64,000 nt of DNA from Drosophila miranda (Eukaryota > Arthropoda > Insecta > Diptera > Drosophilidae): assembly GCF_003369915.1 (NCBI RefSeq), contig NC_046674.1, positions 14,508,001 to 14,572,000 of the forward strand, given 5' to 3'. Each line of letters begins with the position of its first letter. Position 1 is the stretch's first letter. The translations under genes and the position numbers were made by a program. Under the pieces are notes generated by a model. That model did no database searches and was not told the origin of the DNA. It saw only the letters and a list, made by a program, of their open reading frames with translations. Shown here piece after piece: positions 1 to 11,132 of the stretch.

Positions 1-149
1 TCAATTCAATCAATCAATGCCACTCCTATCGACCAGATTGAGTGTTCCATTTGGATAGAGAATATGTTTCTTAATATATATTTATCGAATTTATGCAAAG
101 TAACATTTTTTTGTAATATTTATAAATTGTTGTAACCTTTTACCAAATC

Positions 150-1780
150 TTAACTGCGGCTGTAGCGTGACTCCAGGGCAGCAATATCCTGTATCCTTTT
201 CCAGACGGTCCGAAAATGGTAAACGGAGACCATTTCATGTGGATCCTTGTGCTCTGCCAACACTCGCTGCCAAACCGTTTCGAAGACATCTTTGGGGAGG
301 ATATTCTTGAAGAGGCGCTCCATCTGATCCTTGGGCCGTGGACGAGTGAAGTCGCTTGGCCCGAGGCCGTACAAAGTCTCCGGCTCGGGGGCAATAAGAT
401 CCTTGGCCCGTGTGTTCTCTTCATCCTGCTCTTGGGGCGTCAGAAATTTCCTCTTTTCCACTAACCCCTCAACGGGCTTCTTATTGCGGTCGGCGCAGAA
501 CAGGCGGTAGGTGGTATCCAAGCAGTACATCTTAGCCGGGAAGGGCAAGCGGCTGTCCATTGTTGGCAGTGGCGCCTGTTGGCCGATCAGGCCGCAGAAC
601 TTCTCGTAATTCACACGCTCTGTGGCACAGCCCTCGTCGATGATCAAATGGATGTGGTTCAGAGCGGTACGCATCTTCTGGGTGTCCACCACAATGTGAA
701 GACGGTCCAGTGTCTCAATGATCTTCGAGAGGGGCAGATGGCCCGTGCGCACCTTGTCTTTCTTCTCCAGCACTGAGCACAGGTCGTAAATGTGGAAGTC
801 GGGCCGCTTATGCAGGCTCCGACGCCAATCGATCAGGTACCTCAAGGCATCCTTCAGTCTGTCGTTGTTCACGCAGGGCGAGATGTTTTCGAATAGCATT
901 TTGGCATTGCACTCGAATGGATGTGTAATGCCATGAATCGTGTCTGGCACCTCATACGGATGTCTATGGATAGATATGGAGAAAGATACAGTGCTGTATT
1001 CGAGTAAAGATCGGTACTTACTTGTACTTTTTTCCTAAAGGACCGCAGTGGCGTTCAATAAAGTCATTGTGGGTCTTGTTGATAATGAGATCGGGACCCT
1101 CGAACAGGCTCAAGAGACTTTTGACCAGCGTTCCATTCCTGTCGGTGCCAAAGTGCATCCCAAAAGTATTTCGCCGATCGAAGGGATGTGTATATCTAGT
1201 TCAGAAAGGAGTGCGATAAAGTGACGTGAGGGGGGGTATAGTGAGGCCCTTGGGGCGGTTATTAAACCCACTTGCGATTGACAATCTCCGAGGGGAAATA
1301 ATGATTGTGGCTAATGATATGTTTATCGTGAAACTCAGCGTACTCCTGGTTGACCTGCTCTGCGGACTTCGGTGGCAATATAATCGGGTACAAGGGCTCC
1401 GAAGTTTTCGTTGCCAAGCCAAAGGTGCGGTTATCATTGGTCACACTCTCTGGCTTCGAGTGTGTCGGCCTTATCCTTCCCAAGCGGTGCTTCTTCGAAT
1501 ACATGGCCTCATACAGCTTCTCACGGAATGCCACGAAACGGGACTTTTCTTCTCCGTTCAACATCTTCTTCACACTATCGCTGGGAACAATCGGATGACG
1601 TTTACTCTGTGGCTTGGCCGTGCTCCGCCTGCACTCCTGCCGCATAAGCTGCTCGGCCAAGTCGGACGGGTGTGTGAAGGGCATGCAATCCGGAACGCTC
1701 ACCAGGTCGCCGAACGAGGTCGTCAGCCCCGCAGCCCGTATATCGGCATTCCTATCTACAAAACGCCCTATGTTCGACAT
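150..1780 (-). CDS. EFHB/CFAP21-like protein (probable axonemal protein)
   Basis: Three exons on the minus strand, 1780-1272, 1195-1022 and 963-150, join in frame through GT-AG introns to give about 498 residues. Residues 150-230 carry repeated HPF/HPY segments (YTHPFDRRNTFG, then HPYEV and THPFEC). The C-terminal half holds two helix-rich, calmodulin-like segments (around LCSVLEKKDKVRTGHLPLSK and VNYEKFCGLI) that look like degenerate EF-hands without a full set of acidic loop residues. This layout resembles EFHB/CFAP21, a microtubule inner protein of cilia and sperm flagella; in flies such genes are usually testis-expressed. The family call is from recognition, not alignment. The ATG at 1780 is the first in its frame. 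The human family member is longer, so this may be a short insect form or a different EF-hand protein. The reading frame is intact and lies tail-to-tail with nothing in the window. Confidence 0.6.
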
Positions 1781-2021
1781 ATTGTCTGTTGTATTTGCAT
1801 CAAATGTTGCTACTGGGACGGCGCTAGTGTTCGGGGTTTGCTTAGAACTGACTGTTGAGTCGGAGATTATCGATTGCGAAACTGAATGATCTGTAAAACA
1901 GCGGCATACTACGTACCAAATTGAAATTATTAAAAGCCAAAAGACCTAGCTGTTCCTTTCTTTATCAAAACAAATCTGGCTAAAAATTAATAATACGACT
2001 TGGATTCCAGTTGTCCTCCAG

Positions 2022-2240
2022 TTGTCATATGGGCAAAATACATCATGGGACCCAACAGCCAAATACGACGAGCAAGAGCCCGAGGCGGCAAACCACGTGG
2101 CTGTCGATGAGTGCTTTTACTGCAAGATGGCCAGGGCCCATCCCAACGCCCCTTGGCAATGGGGGCTCCGTGCTCTTTGTTGTATCCTTTTGTGGCTGTC
2201 ATTTGCCATTGCTACAGCCCTGCGGAACGCACTTGGATGA
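2022..2240 (+). CDS. Candidate small membrane protein exon (72 codons)
   Basis: An open frame from 2022 to a TGA at 2238-2240 reads like protein: an acidic N-terminal stretch, a CFYC pair, then a hydrophobic helix (CCILLWLSFAIATAL) near the C-terminus, suggesting a tail-anchored or single-pass membrane protein. There is no in-frame ATG upstream before a stop at 1947-1949. A splice acceptor-like CCTCCAG ends at 2021, exactly at a codon boundary, so this may be the last exon of a gene. One possible first exon starts at ATG 1885-1887, but its donor is weak. The segment lies between the divergent EFHB-like gene and the 3' end of Grd. I do not recognise the family. It could be a chance open frame. 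Confidence 0.35.
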   Translation: MSYGQNTSWDPTAKYDEQEPEAANHVAVDECFYCKMARAHPNAPWQWGLRALCCILLWLSFAIATALRNALG

Positions 2241-2340
2241 AAGGATAGGCGTTTGTGCAGCAGGATTAACACATCCATTCAGCGGCAGTCCAATGGGTTT
2301 CTTCTTTCATAATGTCCCGCCTGGAAAATGGAGCTAGAGT

Positions 2341-3193
2341 GATATGAATCGACCCGAAATCAAGTTCATTCTTCGTCTTTTTATTACATATGTTTGTATG
2401 GCATCTGTTCACATATTTTACACATAATTGTACATAATCGTATTTGATCTGTTGGCAAGTAACACTTCCTTACATTAAGATATTTTCTATGTATATATGT
2501 ATATATATATATATTTGCTTCATATTTCGTTAAAATAGTACTGTACTCCTCCGTGTTACCTGCCAGGCCCTATAGCAATAGAGAGACGGCAATTTCCTAG
2601 CGATTTTCCCGACCTTGATATCCCTCCATGGGAAAGCTCTTATGGCAGAGAAAACTAAACCCTGTAACTAAACTAACTAAAACTGCTCTGTGCTGGTTCT
2701 TGTAAAGTGCTTAACTAAAACATGAATTGCTTAAATTAAAGAAAGAAGCAACTTATTGGCTAACTGTACAGATTTGGCATGGCACACAGATACAGATGCA
2801 GATATATCCCAGGATATATGTGCATATCTGTGGTAGTATGCAATGCCCACATAGAGAGTCCTCTGATATGTAAGTTTTAGTTTCATTTGGTTTTACTTTA
2901 GCAATTTAGAGCGTAAAGAAATCGTTGTAAAGCGTTGTCTTCTGTCTGTAGCAAATCAGAATAAGAGCGAAAACTGAATCTGAACCGATATACAAAATAA
3001 CCTCCTGCCGATCTCCATTCCCATTCCCATTACCATTACCATTCGTGTTCGTGTTCGTGTCCGTAATGGGCACCCATTAGGCATCTCCGTCTCCATTTCC
3101 ATCTCCATCTCCAGCTCTTAGTTCATGAGTCTGCTTCCTGAATCGCTTTGTAGATTTCTTCGAGGACTCTGTCTAAATTGCTAAAAGGTAACA
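2341..3193 (-). other. Probable Grd 3' untranslated region
   Basis: These 850 bases lie directly after the Grd stop codon and contain no convincing open frame. A minus-strand AATAAA (TTTATT at 2380-2385) near the far end could be the cleavage signal. A short run of CCATTCCCATTACCATT-type repeats lies at 3013-3050. Confidence 0.45.
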
Positions 3194-6100
3194 TCAGGTG
3201 CTCGGTTGCGTGTTGGCCAGGATGCGGGCGCTCCTGGACAGGTAGCCGTACCAGTAGAACACATTGATCAGGAAGAACAGCAGCGGGAAGACGATGCGCG
3301 AGGCGCGATCGATCTTCGAGACGGAGTTGTACTGCGGCGTGCGCTTACCTTTGCGGCGTGCCTCCATCTCTTCGCGCCGGTAGTAGGACATCCGTCGGCG
3401 GCCCACATGGGGCGGACTGCTTTGGGCGGCTGTTGCCGCCGCCGCCGCCGCCGCCGCCGCTGCTGCCGCTGCCGCTGCTGCTGCGGCCGCGGCTGCCGCT
3501 GCCGCTGCGGATGTGGAGGGTCCCGCCTCGTGAGCCCTCAGCTGGGTCTGTTCGTCGTCCTCCTCCTCGTCGGAGGAGGAGTAGTGCGAGTGCGTGTGCG
3601 TGTGTGGGGTCATCCTTCGCCGCCAGTCGAAGCAGCTGGGGAGCTTTAGTGTCCACGGTACGTGGCGGCGGTTGCGTGTGGCGCCACGCTTGGAGGACAG
3701 CATGCCGAGGCGACTGCTGCCCGCGGAGGGGGGGTGCATGTCGATGGTGCACATGGAGAGGGGTATCACCTCGTAGATCTTGGACTCGGTGCTGTCCCGG
3801 AAATCGGAGGGGGCTTCCGTCTCCGATTCGGCCGAGTCGGAGTCCATCTCCTCGATGATGAAGTAGCACTCGCCGGAGCCATATTTGGTGAAGTAGTGGA
3901 CCACGGCGAACTGCAGGATCGTGGCGAAGATGAAGGCGAACGAGAGGAACACGAAGAAGTCAAGGGCCGTCGGATACGGCACCTTGGGCAGGTCGGTGCG
4001 CGCCTCCAGTCCGAGGAAGGTCATCGTCAGCACCGTGGTGATGCCCAGCGACACCCTGTCCGCGGTGGCCTCCCGGTTCAGCCAGAAGGAGACCCAGCTG
4101 AGGACCACCAGCAGGCAGCAGGGCCCGTACACCTGGATGAGGAAGTTTCCCATGTGCCGCTGCAGGTGAAAGTTCACCATCAGCATGGAGTACTCCGCTG
4201 CAAGCAGAGCAGAGAATATACACAGGTTAGAGCGGGGAGTCCCTCCCCCGTCTTGCCGCTATCCCACATGGACCTACATGGATGGTGCGTCTCCAGGGTG
4301 ATGCTCCCCACATTGGTGGGCGGTGCCCCGGCCGCGTCGCGTCCCGTCCCAAAGGCCCCCTTGTCCAGCTTCAGTCCGGTGCCGCGCACGTGCTGATTCT
4401 TAGCCCCTGGTCCCGCGAATGTGGTCAGCGTCTTGCCGGTCGGCTTGGGCCGTCCTGCGTGGGACAGGTCCTTGTTGTTGTAGGGCCGTTGCGGCGGCGT
4501 CGGTGCCGCCGCCTTATACACAATGTCCGTCAAATTGCCAGCCGGACAGTCGACCAAATCGAACTGGGACAACTTCATGTCCTCCGCTATGGCGACGGCC
4601 GGGCGCTCCTTGTTCCACCGATAGATGACATCGGACGTGGTGTAGCCAACTGTTTTTTTTTGTTTATTTTTGTTAACGGGAAGTGTTTCGTTTCGTTTCG
4701 ATTTGTGATTCCGCCCAAAATGTCAATTAAGCGGAGTGGGTGGTGGTGCTGGTGGTGTCAGGCAGAGTTCAGTGGCAATGCAAGGGACCAGTGATTTTTG
4801 GTAATTCTTACGTGAGTTAAATAAAATTTCTAAAAATGTGATTTTCGATTTTTTAAAGCTTTAAGGGGAGCAACTTTACTTTGTATTTTCTACACTCAGA
4901 GAAAAAGGGAAGTGAAAAACCACTCGGTATAAATTTGATTTTTTTTTTTGATTTAAGCATAAATTTATTAAAAAAATTGTTTCATTTAATCAAAATGTAA
5001 AACATTTTAAAATAAACATAATATGTTTAATTTGTAGAAAATATATTTTGTTTGAATAGAAAAATGTTTTATTAAATAGAAAAATGTTTAATTTAAATAC
5101 GAAATATATTTTAATTAAATACATATGTTCATACTTATATTGGTATAAATGAAGAAATGTACTTTTAAAATTTCCACTGGGATAGTGGGATAAACGTACG
5201 TATTGTATGGAAATATATTCATCTAGGTGGAAATGTTACAATTTCAGCGGTTTTTTCTCTGGGTGTATTACTTAGCTGTCACTCTCCTCACAGCTTGCAC
5301 TGCCATGGAGCCTCAGTGGAGCTACTGTGTAACGAGTACTCTTAACCGAACCCAGTACTTCGAATCGGAGCATCTCTGGTATCCAATCATTCACAGGACC
5401 CCGCTCCTTCCCTCGCTACTGCTATCTCCTCTAACCTCCACCACTCCTCCTCTCCCACTCGCCTTCTCCACCAAATCTATCACTCTCACACGTATGTGGC
5501 GCTATTTTATTTTGCTGCTTCTCCAAAATGCACAAATTGCCAAACATTGCGCCATCTGTGGGGGCCATACCATTTGAATGGTTTACCTGGACCCCCAGCC
5601 CCCCGACACCAATCCACATATGTATACTCTTGGGTCCCACGTCCCGCTCCCCAAATCGAATGGGAAATTGTCAACATTAAGTGGCAGGCAATGTGGCAGG
5701 GGCAAGGATGAAGGGGAGAAGAGGGGAGTAATTGAATTCTTGACTGCATCCAACATTATTCACAAGAAATCGGAAGTAATAATACATTTCTAGGCGGGAA
5801 GATGGAGCAGGAGGAGCAGCCCCGAGAGGATTGTTCATTTGCGATAAGCCCCAAAGGCAGTTAGTAGAAGGTAAGGAAAGGGAGAACGGAAGGCGCTGGA
5901 TGGGTGGAACAACCCAAATTGTTGCCAAAAATATTTAAATAGTAGATTTGTAGATTCAAAGATGCCTTTTTTCTGTAGATTTTCCATTTAGCATATGAAT
6001 GCCAGAGGAAATGTGATGAAAATTCATCAAAATGACTGTATTTTTGTTGTTGTTGCGAGAATGGAATAATGAAAATGTCAGGCGCACGGACGGAGAGCAA

Positions 6101-9100
6101 GAACAGAATAGAACAGAATAGAAGAGAACAGAACAGGTCAAAAGGTTAGGGAGGGGACAACGTAACAGGGAATATGTATGGTAATTTCGGCCTGATTGCA
6201 GGTTGCTTGAAAGATTTATTGCTAGAATTATTATTCCTTTAATTAAAAATAAAAACTGTGTGGCTTTAAGCAAGCAAAATGAAATTCTGCCAAAAATCCA
6301 GAATATTTATATACTCAAAGGGAGGTCTATCTCCAAGTATATCTTATCCGTGGCTCCATTGTTAAACTAATTCCTTGGCAACTACTTCAATACCCGCCTC
6401 GCCGCCCCTTCTCTTTGTTCATTTCAAAGCCATTTCACTTCACATTTCTTGTCGCCAATTCAATCCAATCCAATCCAATCCATTGCAATGTCATGGCATT
6501 CAGCATACTGGTACTCGTAGTACCCCCACCCACCCACACACACACACACACACAGACGAGTAAGTACTATCCCCGCATATGATGTGATCCATATGTGCCG
6601 TGTGGTCCTTGCCGCATGTCCTCGAGTCCCAACAAGTGGCCAACAATAGAGCCAGCGGGGACTTTTGCCTAAGAAGCAGCCAAGCAGCCAAGCAGCGAGA
6701 ACAAATCACATCAAAGCGCCAACAAGCAGCAATTATGCATAATTATGCTATACAAAAAAAGTCTCACACAGCACCACTGAACCCTTTGCGGCACCACCAT
6801 CTCCTCTGAGGGCTGTGGCTGGTTTTGGGGGATACTCACATGAGCCAAATTTCAGAGGACACTTCTGTATGTCCATGGGAAAGTCGGCCAGATTCATGGG
6901 GCAGCCGGCTTTAATTGTCAGACGGCTGGAGTACAGGACGCGTCCGTTCTGGTAGATCCGCACAAACTTGTTCGGCGTGGTAATCGTGTGCAAATAGCTC
7001 TGCTTGCCATTGTAAAAGTACGTATCCGGCTTCCATATCCGCTTCAGCATCGAGACGCTCAACGCCAGCGTGTCCTGGGCGCCTTCGAATGCGAGACGTT
7101 TATCCACCCAGGATTGGCGAAAATAACAATCCATTGAGTAGGTCTGCAATGGAGACGGTGACGGAAGCAGAGACAAACCAACGGGAAAATCAGTTATATA
7201 AGAAAGAAAAGAAAGGAAAGGAAAAGCTGAGCTGTAGGATGGTAAATGGTCGATGCAAATTGATTTGTTAGGAGCAGAGCAGAAGGGAATGCAATGTTGA
7301 GTCGCTTCACTCTCTCTGATTCTTTCTTCTTGACTTTCGATCAATGAAGGTCAAAAAGGTATAGATTATAGACCATAGACTTAAGAGATTTACAATTCTT
7401 TTGTTGGATTCACTTACCATATCGACTTCTGATATTGGTCCCATACTTCGAACCATTATGTCCACTTCTACAGTGGCTGGTGGTCCTATAAACGTAAAAG
7501 GTATCGATTTATCAATTTAAATATACATTTTTATCCCATCCCAAGTCCCCCGGCTGTTTCCGCTGCTAAAAAGGGGATCATGAGCAGCATAGCACTAAAG
7601 TAAGTATACGATGCCTCTCTTTTTGGATAAAAACTATGAATATTCATGGGTGGGGCCCTAAATGAAAATGTTAAATGTGCCTCTCTCTCTCTCTCTCTCT
7701 CCCTCTCTCTCTCTCTGTGTGAACAATGACACTTAAGCCGCTCGGCAGACAGTCCCATGCCCATACCCTGGAACCCCTCCCCCTTTATCCCCCTTTATCT
7801 AGCTTTTCTGCACTAATATGCAATTTTTTAGGTCCCGGATCGCACTGCATACATACATATATGATTTTTTTATATTTTGCCTAGGCGAACAGTTTTTAAT
7901 GACTTTGCCCAGCTGCTGCGCTGGCTGGGCAAACACACACGCGTCACAGGAAGCGGATGTGCATTGCCGCGTATCCTTTGAATCGCTGCAGAGCGGTGGA
8001 ACGGCTATACCAGCCCCCAGCCCCCAGCCCACGGCCCATTCTTAATGAAGTGTTAAAAACAATGTAATTTGGTCTTAAGCCGTTGCGCGAACACAATTTT
8101 CGCCGCGTAAACCAAAATCGCGTTAAGCCCCGCACCGCCCCGTCCCACACCGCCTGCCATTTACCATTTACCCATTTGCCATCTGGATGGATGGTAAGTA
8201 AGTATTTTAAATATCCAAGATAGATATTTAAATTTTTATTGCGTCGACCATTTGCCAGATTGAAAAGGAGGGAGATGGGGGGGGGGGGGGGTGGCGGGAC
8301 CCGAGCCTCGAAGGCCCATCAATTTGGACAAGTCCTGAGGGCTGGGGGCTCACGGCTGGAGATGGAAAAGGAGAGACGCAAACGTAATACGAAATGTTTG
8401 CCTGTAAATATTTGTCGGTTTTGACACTAACTATTTACCCAAGGGCCGGGAGGCAATCATCGGCAGCATCTAGCAGGGGCATCCACATCACCTTGGAGCC
8501 GTCTGTGAGTGATGTGTCGCCTGGCAGCGATTTCCGCTTCATTAAATGCTTCCGTTGAGCGGAAAATCTGCGAATCTATGCTGATTACAGGGAGGCAGGG
8601 GCCAAGGTGGGAAGAAGTTACCAAAAAGGGTGTAAGCATGACATCTCTTACGGGGAGTATCTCTGAAAGACCATGGATCGATGGGCAGGACAGGAGCAAC
8701 TGCCACTGCTCTGCGTCAATTAAATGCTGAAGTGTGAAAGGGACAAAATATCGGCTCATAGACCTCACGTGATCAAAGGCAAATAAAACGCATATATGAG
8801 CAGTAGAGATGCGAGTGCTCAGCTGTATTAACTTCTATTCCATGCCCTCCTGAGCCGCTTCCATGCTCTCTCATTGCATTACTCGTCTTCTTCTCCTCTC
8901 TCGCAGCACTCTCTCGCTCTACACTGCACATACCAACAAACTTCCAAATGCACAAGCACTCACTCCATTGGAGTAGGAGAGGGAGAGAACAAGTCAATTC
9001 CATTGAGCGAGCAATTAGGAAGCGGATCAGAAAGAGAGCATGGAAGGCGACAGAGCGAGCCACTAATCCACCTACGCATACGCATCTGCATCGCTCTCAC

Positions 9101-10207
9101 GCTGTCCCCATGATAAAAATATGCAAGGTGGTCGGCTACCGCAGCGCGCTCTTCGCACTTCTCTCTTTCATCGAACATGACATCAAACCGCTCTTAGTAG
9201 TGCTGAGAGTAAAATAAGAAAGGGAGTTGGCGGACCACCTTTCAAAATTTCATCATCACTCGGTCCAGGCGTGCGTTTTCAAGTCCGCTTTGCGTTTCGG
9301 GCATTGAGAATTAGGAAATGGAAAATATTCAAAAACTGTGCAAGACAAATTGGGTAATCAAAAGGACAGATCGACCGAGGAAAAATGCGTTAATAAGTGC
9401 AAGTGAAGTGTTACAAGTGTATTATTTATTTGATGTAAGTGTATATACGTATAAACATATTTTTGTACGCATAAATAGGGAAACCCAGTCCAGGTCCCGT
9501 TTCTTTCGCCTTCATGTGTGGGGGGAACGCCAGGGGAATCTTCTCTGCTGCGGGGCTACGCCACTGCCAAGGGAATGGTCAGGTCAATACGAGTACACTG
9601 CGCGTACACCCAGTGTGTACTGCAGAAGCATCACGTGCTATTTGGGCATGGATTTTAATCGAAAACCGAGATCTATAGCTAATCCCTTCGCCGCCAACGC
9701 TCTTGATGGAATATTGCTTCCCTTTCCGGTCCCCTTCTGTTGATATTACGAGTACTAGTACTACTCACCACCAAAATCCGGACGTATGCTATTGTCATAT
9801 CCACGCAGCAAATTGTCCAGTAGCTCGGAGATATTTGCATGGTTATTGCTTTGGGTTAGCCAGGCCGACATCAGCGAGGAGGAGGAGGAGGCGGTGTGGG
9901 CCATGGAGCCCAGCTCATCGAGACGGTGGGCGTCACCGCGTCCCTTGATGCTGCCGGCCATGACCCAGACGGAGCCGGAGCCGGGACTGATGGACAAGTG
10001 CCAGGCATTTGTGTAAATGCTGAGCATTAAAACGCAGCAGCTAATCAAAAGTTTAAATATGCGCAAGTTTAAGCGGTGTCCTTGGCAGGAGGGGGGCACT
10101 CCGATCCTGGGAGCCCGGCTCCTGCCCCTGTTCATTCCCACCCCGTCCTTGATGAGGTCAGTGGATGCATCGCCATCGCCATCGCCGGATGCTGCCGTTG
10201 TGCACAT
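3194..10207 (-). CDS. Grd: GRD: cys-loop GABA-gated ion channel subunit
   Basis: Five exons (10207-9769, 7485-7418, 7143-6840, 4649-4278, 4197-3194) join in frame to about 728 residues. A hydrophobic segment (FKLLISCCVLMLSIYT) near residue 55 should be the signal peptide, so translation may start at an internal Met. The extracellular domain has the cys-loop (two Cys 13 residues apart in AGCPMNLADFPMDIQKC). It also carries an insertion of roughly 90 residues before M1, encoded by exon 4, a known feature of GRD. M1-M3 follow in exon 5, then a long cytoplasmic loop with a polyalanine run, and M4 (FPLLFFLINVFYWYGYL). The M2 entrance reads ATADRVSLGITTVLTMT, where anion-selective relatives have PAR. 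Published work reports that GRD with LCCH3 forms GABA-gated cation channels, which fits. Introns of 2.2 and 2.3 kb separate exons 1-2 and 3-4. Confidence 0.93.
3435..3524 (-). repeat. GCN/CGG repeat coding polyalanine in GRD
   Basis: An impure GCC/GCT/GCA/GCG tract encodes about 26 consecutive alanines in the GRD M3-M4 cytoplasmic loop, followed by Thr-Ala-Ala. The opposite strand shows long poly-Arg/Pro open frames here, which are shadows. Codons are mixed (GCC, GCT, GCA, GCG), which makes pure slippage less easy and suggests the run is tolerated or selected. Confidence 0.85.
4893..5265. mobile_element. AT-rich MITE-like element with short terminal inverted repeats
   Basis: The sequence starts with CACTCAGAGAAAAA and ends with TTTTTTCTCTGGGTG, inverted repeats differing at one of 14 positions, around a very AT-rich core of about 340 bases with no open frame. 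It lies in a Grd intron. Similar ends recur at 15969-16081 and 29854-29989. Family name unknown to me. Confidence 0.5.
7681..7716. repeat. (CT)n microsatellite
   Basis: An almost pure CT run in the Grd first intron. On the minus strand it is (GA)n, a potential binding stretch for GAGA factor. Confidence 0.8.
8276..8292. repeat. Poly-G tract
   Basis: A homopolymer of about 15 G in the large Grd intron. Its length may be inaccurate in any assembly. Confidence 0.7.
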
Positions 10208-11106
10208 ATTGTTTGGTTTTTGTTTGCTGTTTGTTTAATGGTTTTGCTTGTTGCTGGAACTATTGTTTAGTCTTCTGTTGCTTCGGCTGCTTGTGGCCTA
10301 ATCTGGACATCCGTTTGTCCAGCATTTGTCGCTCTAACTGGTTCCTGCTCCCTGCTCCCTGCTCCCTGCCACTGTCCAGCACTTGCTGCTGCTGCTGCTG
10401 CTGATGACAGGACTTCTTGGCTTTTCCTGTGCTCTGCTTGGCCTCGTATTTGTTCTCATTTATGCACCCGGAAGTTGCACTCAAGCCGAGCGTTTTCTTC
10501 TTAATTTCTGAGAGTCCTTTTGGGCTGGCATTAGTTCCGTTTGTCTTGTTCCGTCCCGAGCAATCGCCGCCACTGCTCGGGTTTTTTTTTTGAATTGTTT
10601 GAACTTCTTTGGCTTGGCAGCTGGCAGTTTGTTGATTGGCCAATTAGCCAGCGGCATTCTTCAGCTAACATCAGCTATCATAAGCTGTCATCAGAGATTG
10701 TATATCGTTTGGCTGGCTTAAACGAACAGGTACAGGTACAGGTACAGTTTCTGCAGTCAACACTTTACCACACGGCGTATGCGCAATTTGGTATTATTGT
10801 AAAATATTGCACCGTCTGGGTCCAGGTCCAGGCAGCGATTAATGGACCTCAGTCCGCAGGAAAAAGAAGCCTTGTACTTATTAATCTTCGCCGAAGGCTC
10901 CCCACAATTGATGGCAGGTTATTAAGAGCCAAGATGACAGAGAGTCCAGAGGAATCTGCACGGCAGCCAGGCAGCCAGTCCCACCAGTCATCAGTCAGCC
11001 AGTCTGTTAGCCGGATGATACGTTAATGAAAAGTCAACGGCGGAAGCCAAAGTCAAAGGCCCTGGTCGGGACATAGTGCTGACGGCTGAGGCGACTGGCA
11101 TCGAGG

Positions 11107-11132
11107 CCGGGCCGGGCCGGGCCGGGCCGGGA
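11107..11132. repeat. (GGGCC)n tandem repeat
   Basis: About five head-to-tail copies of a GGGCC-type pentamer, very GC-rich against an AT-rich background. A related tract in the opposite orientation lies at 13986-14034. Confidence 0.75.

Noticed and set aside
3206-4396. Long plus-strand open frames opposite Grd, rich in Arg and Pro
   Set aside because: They are shadows of the Grd polyalanine and GC-rich coding sequence.
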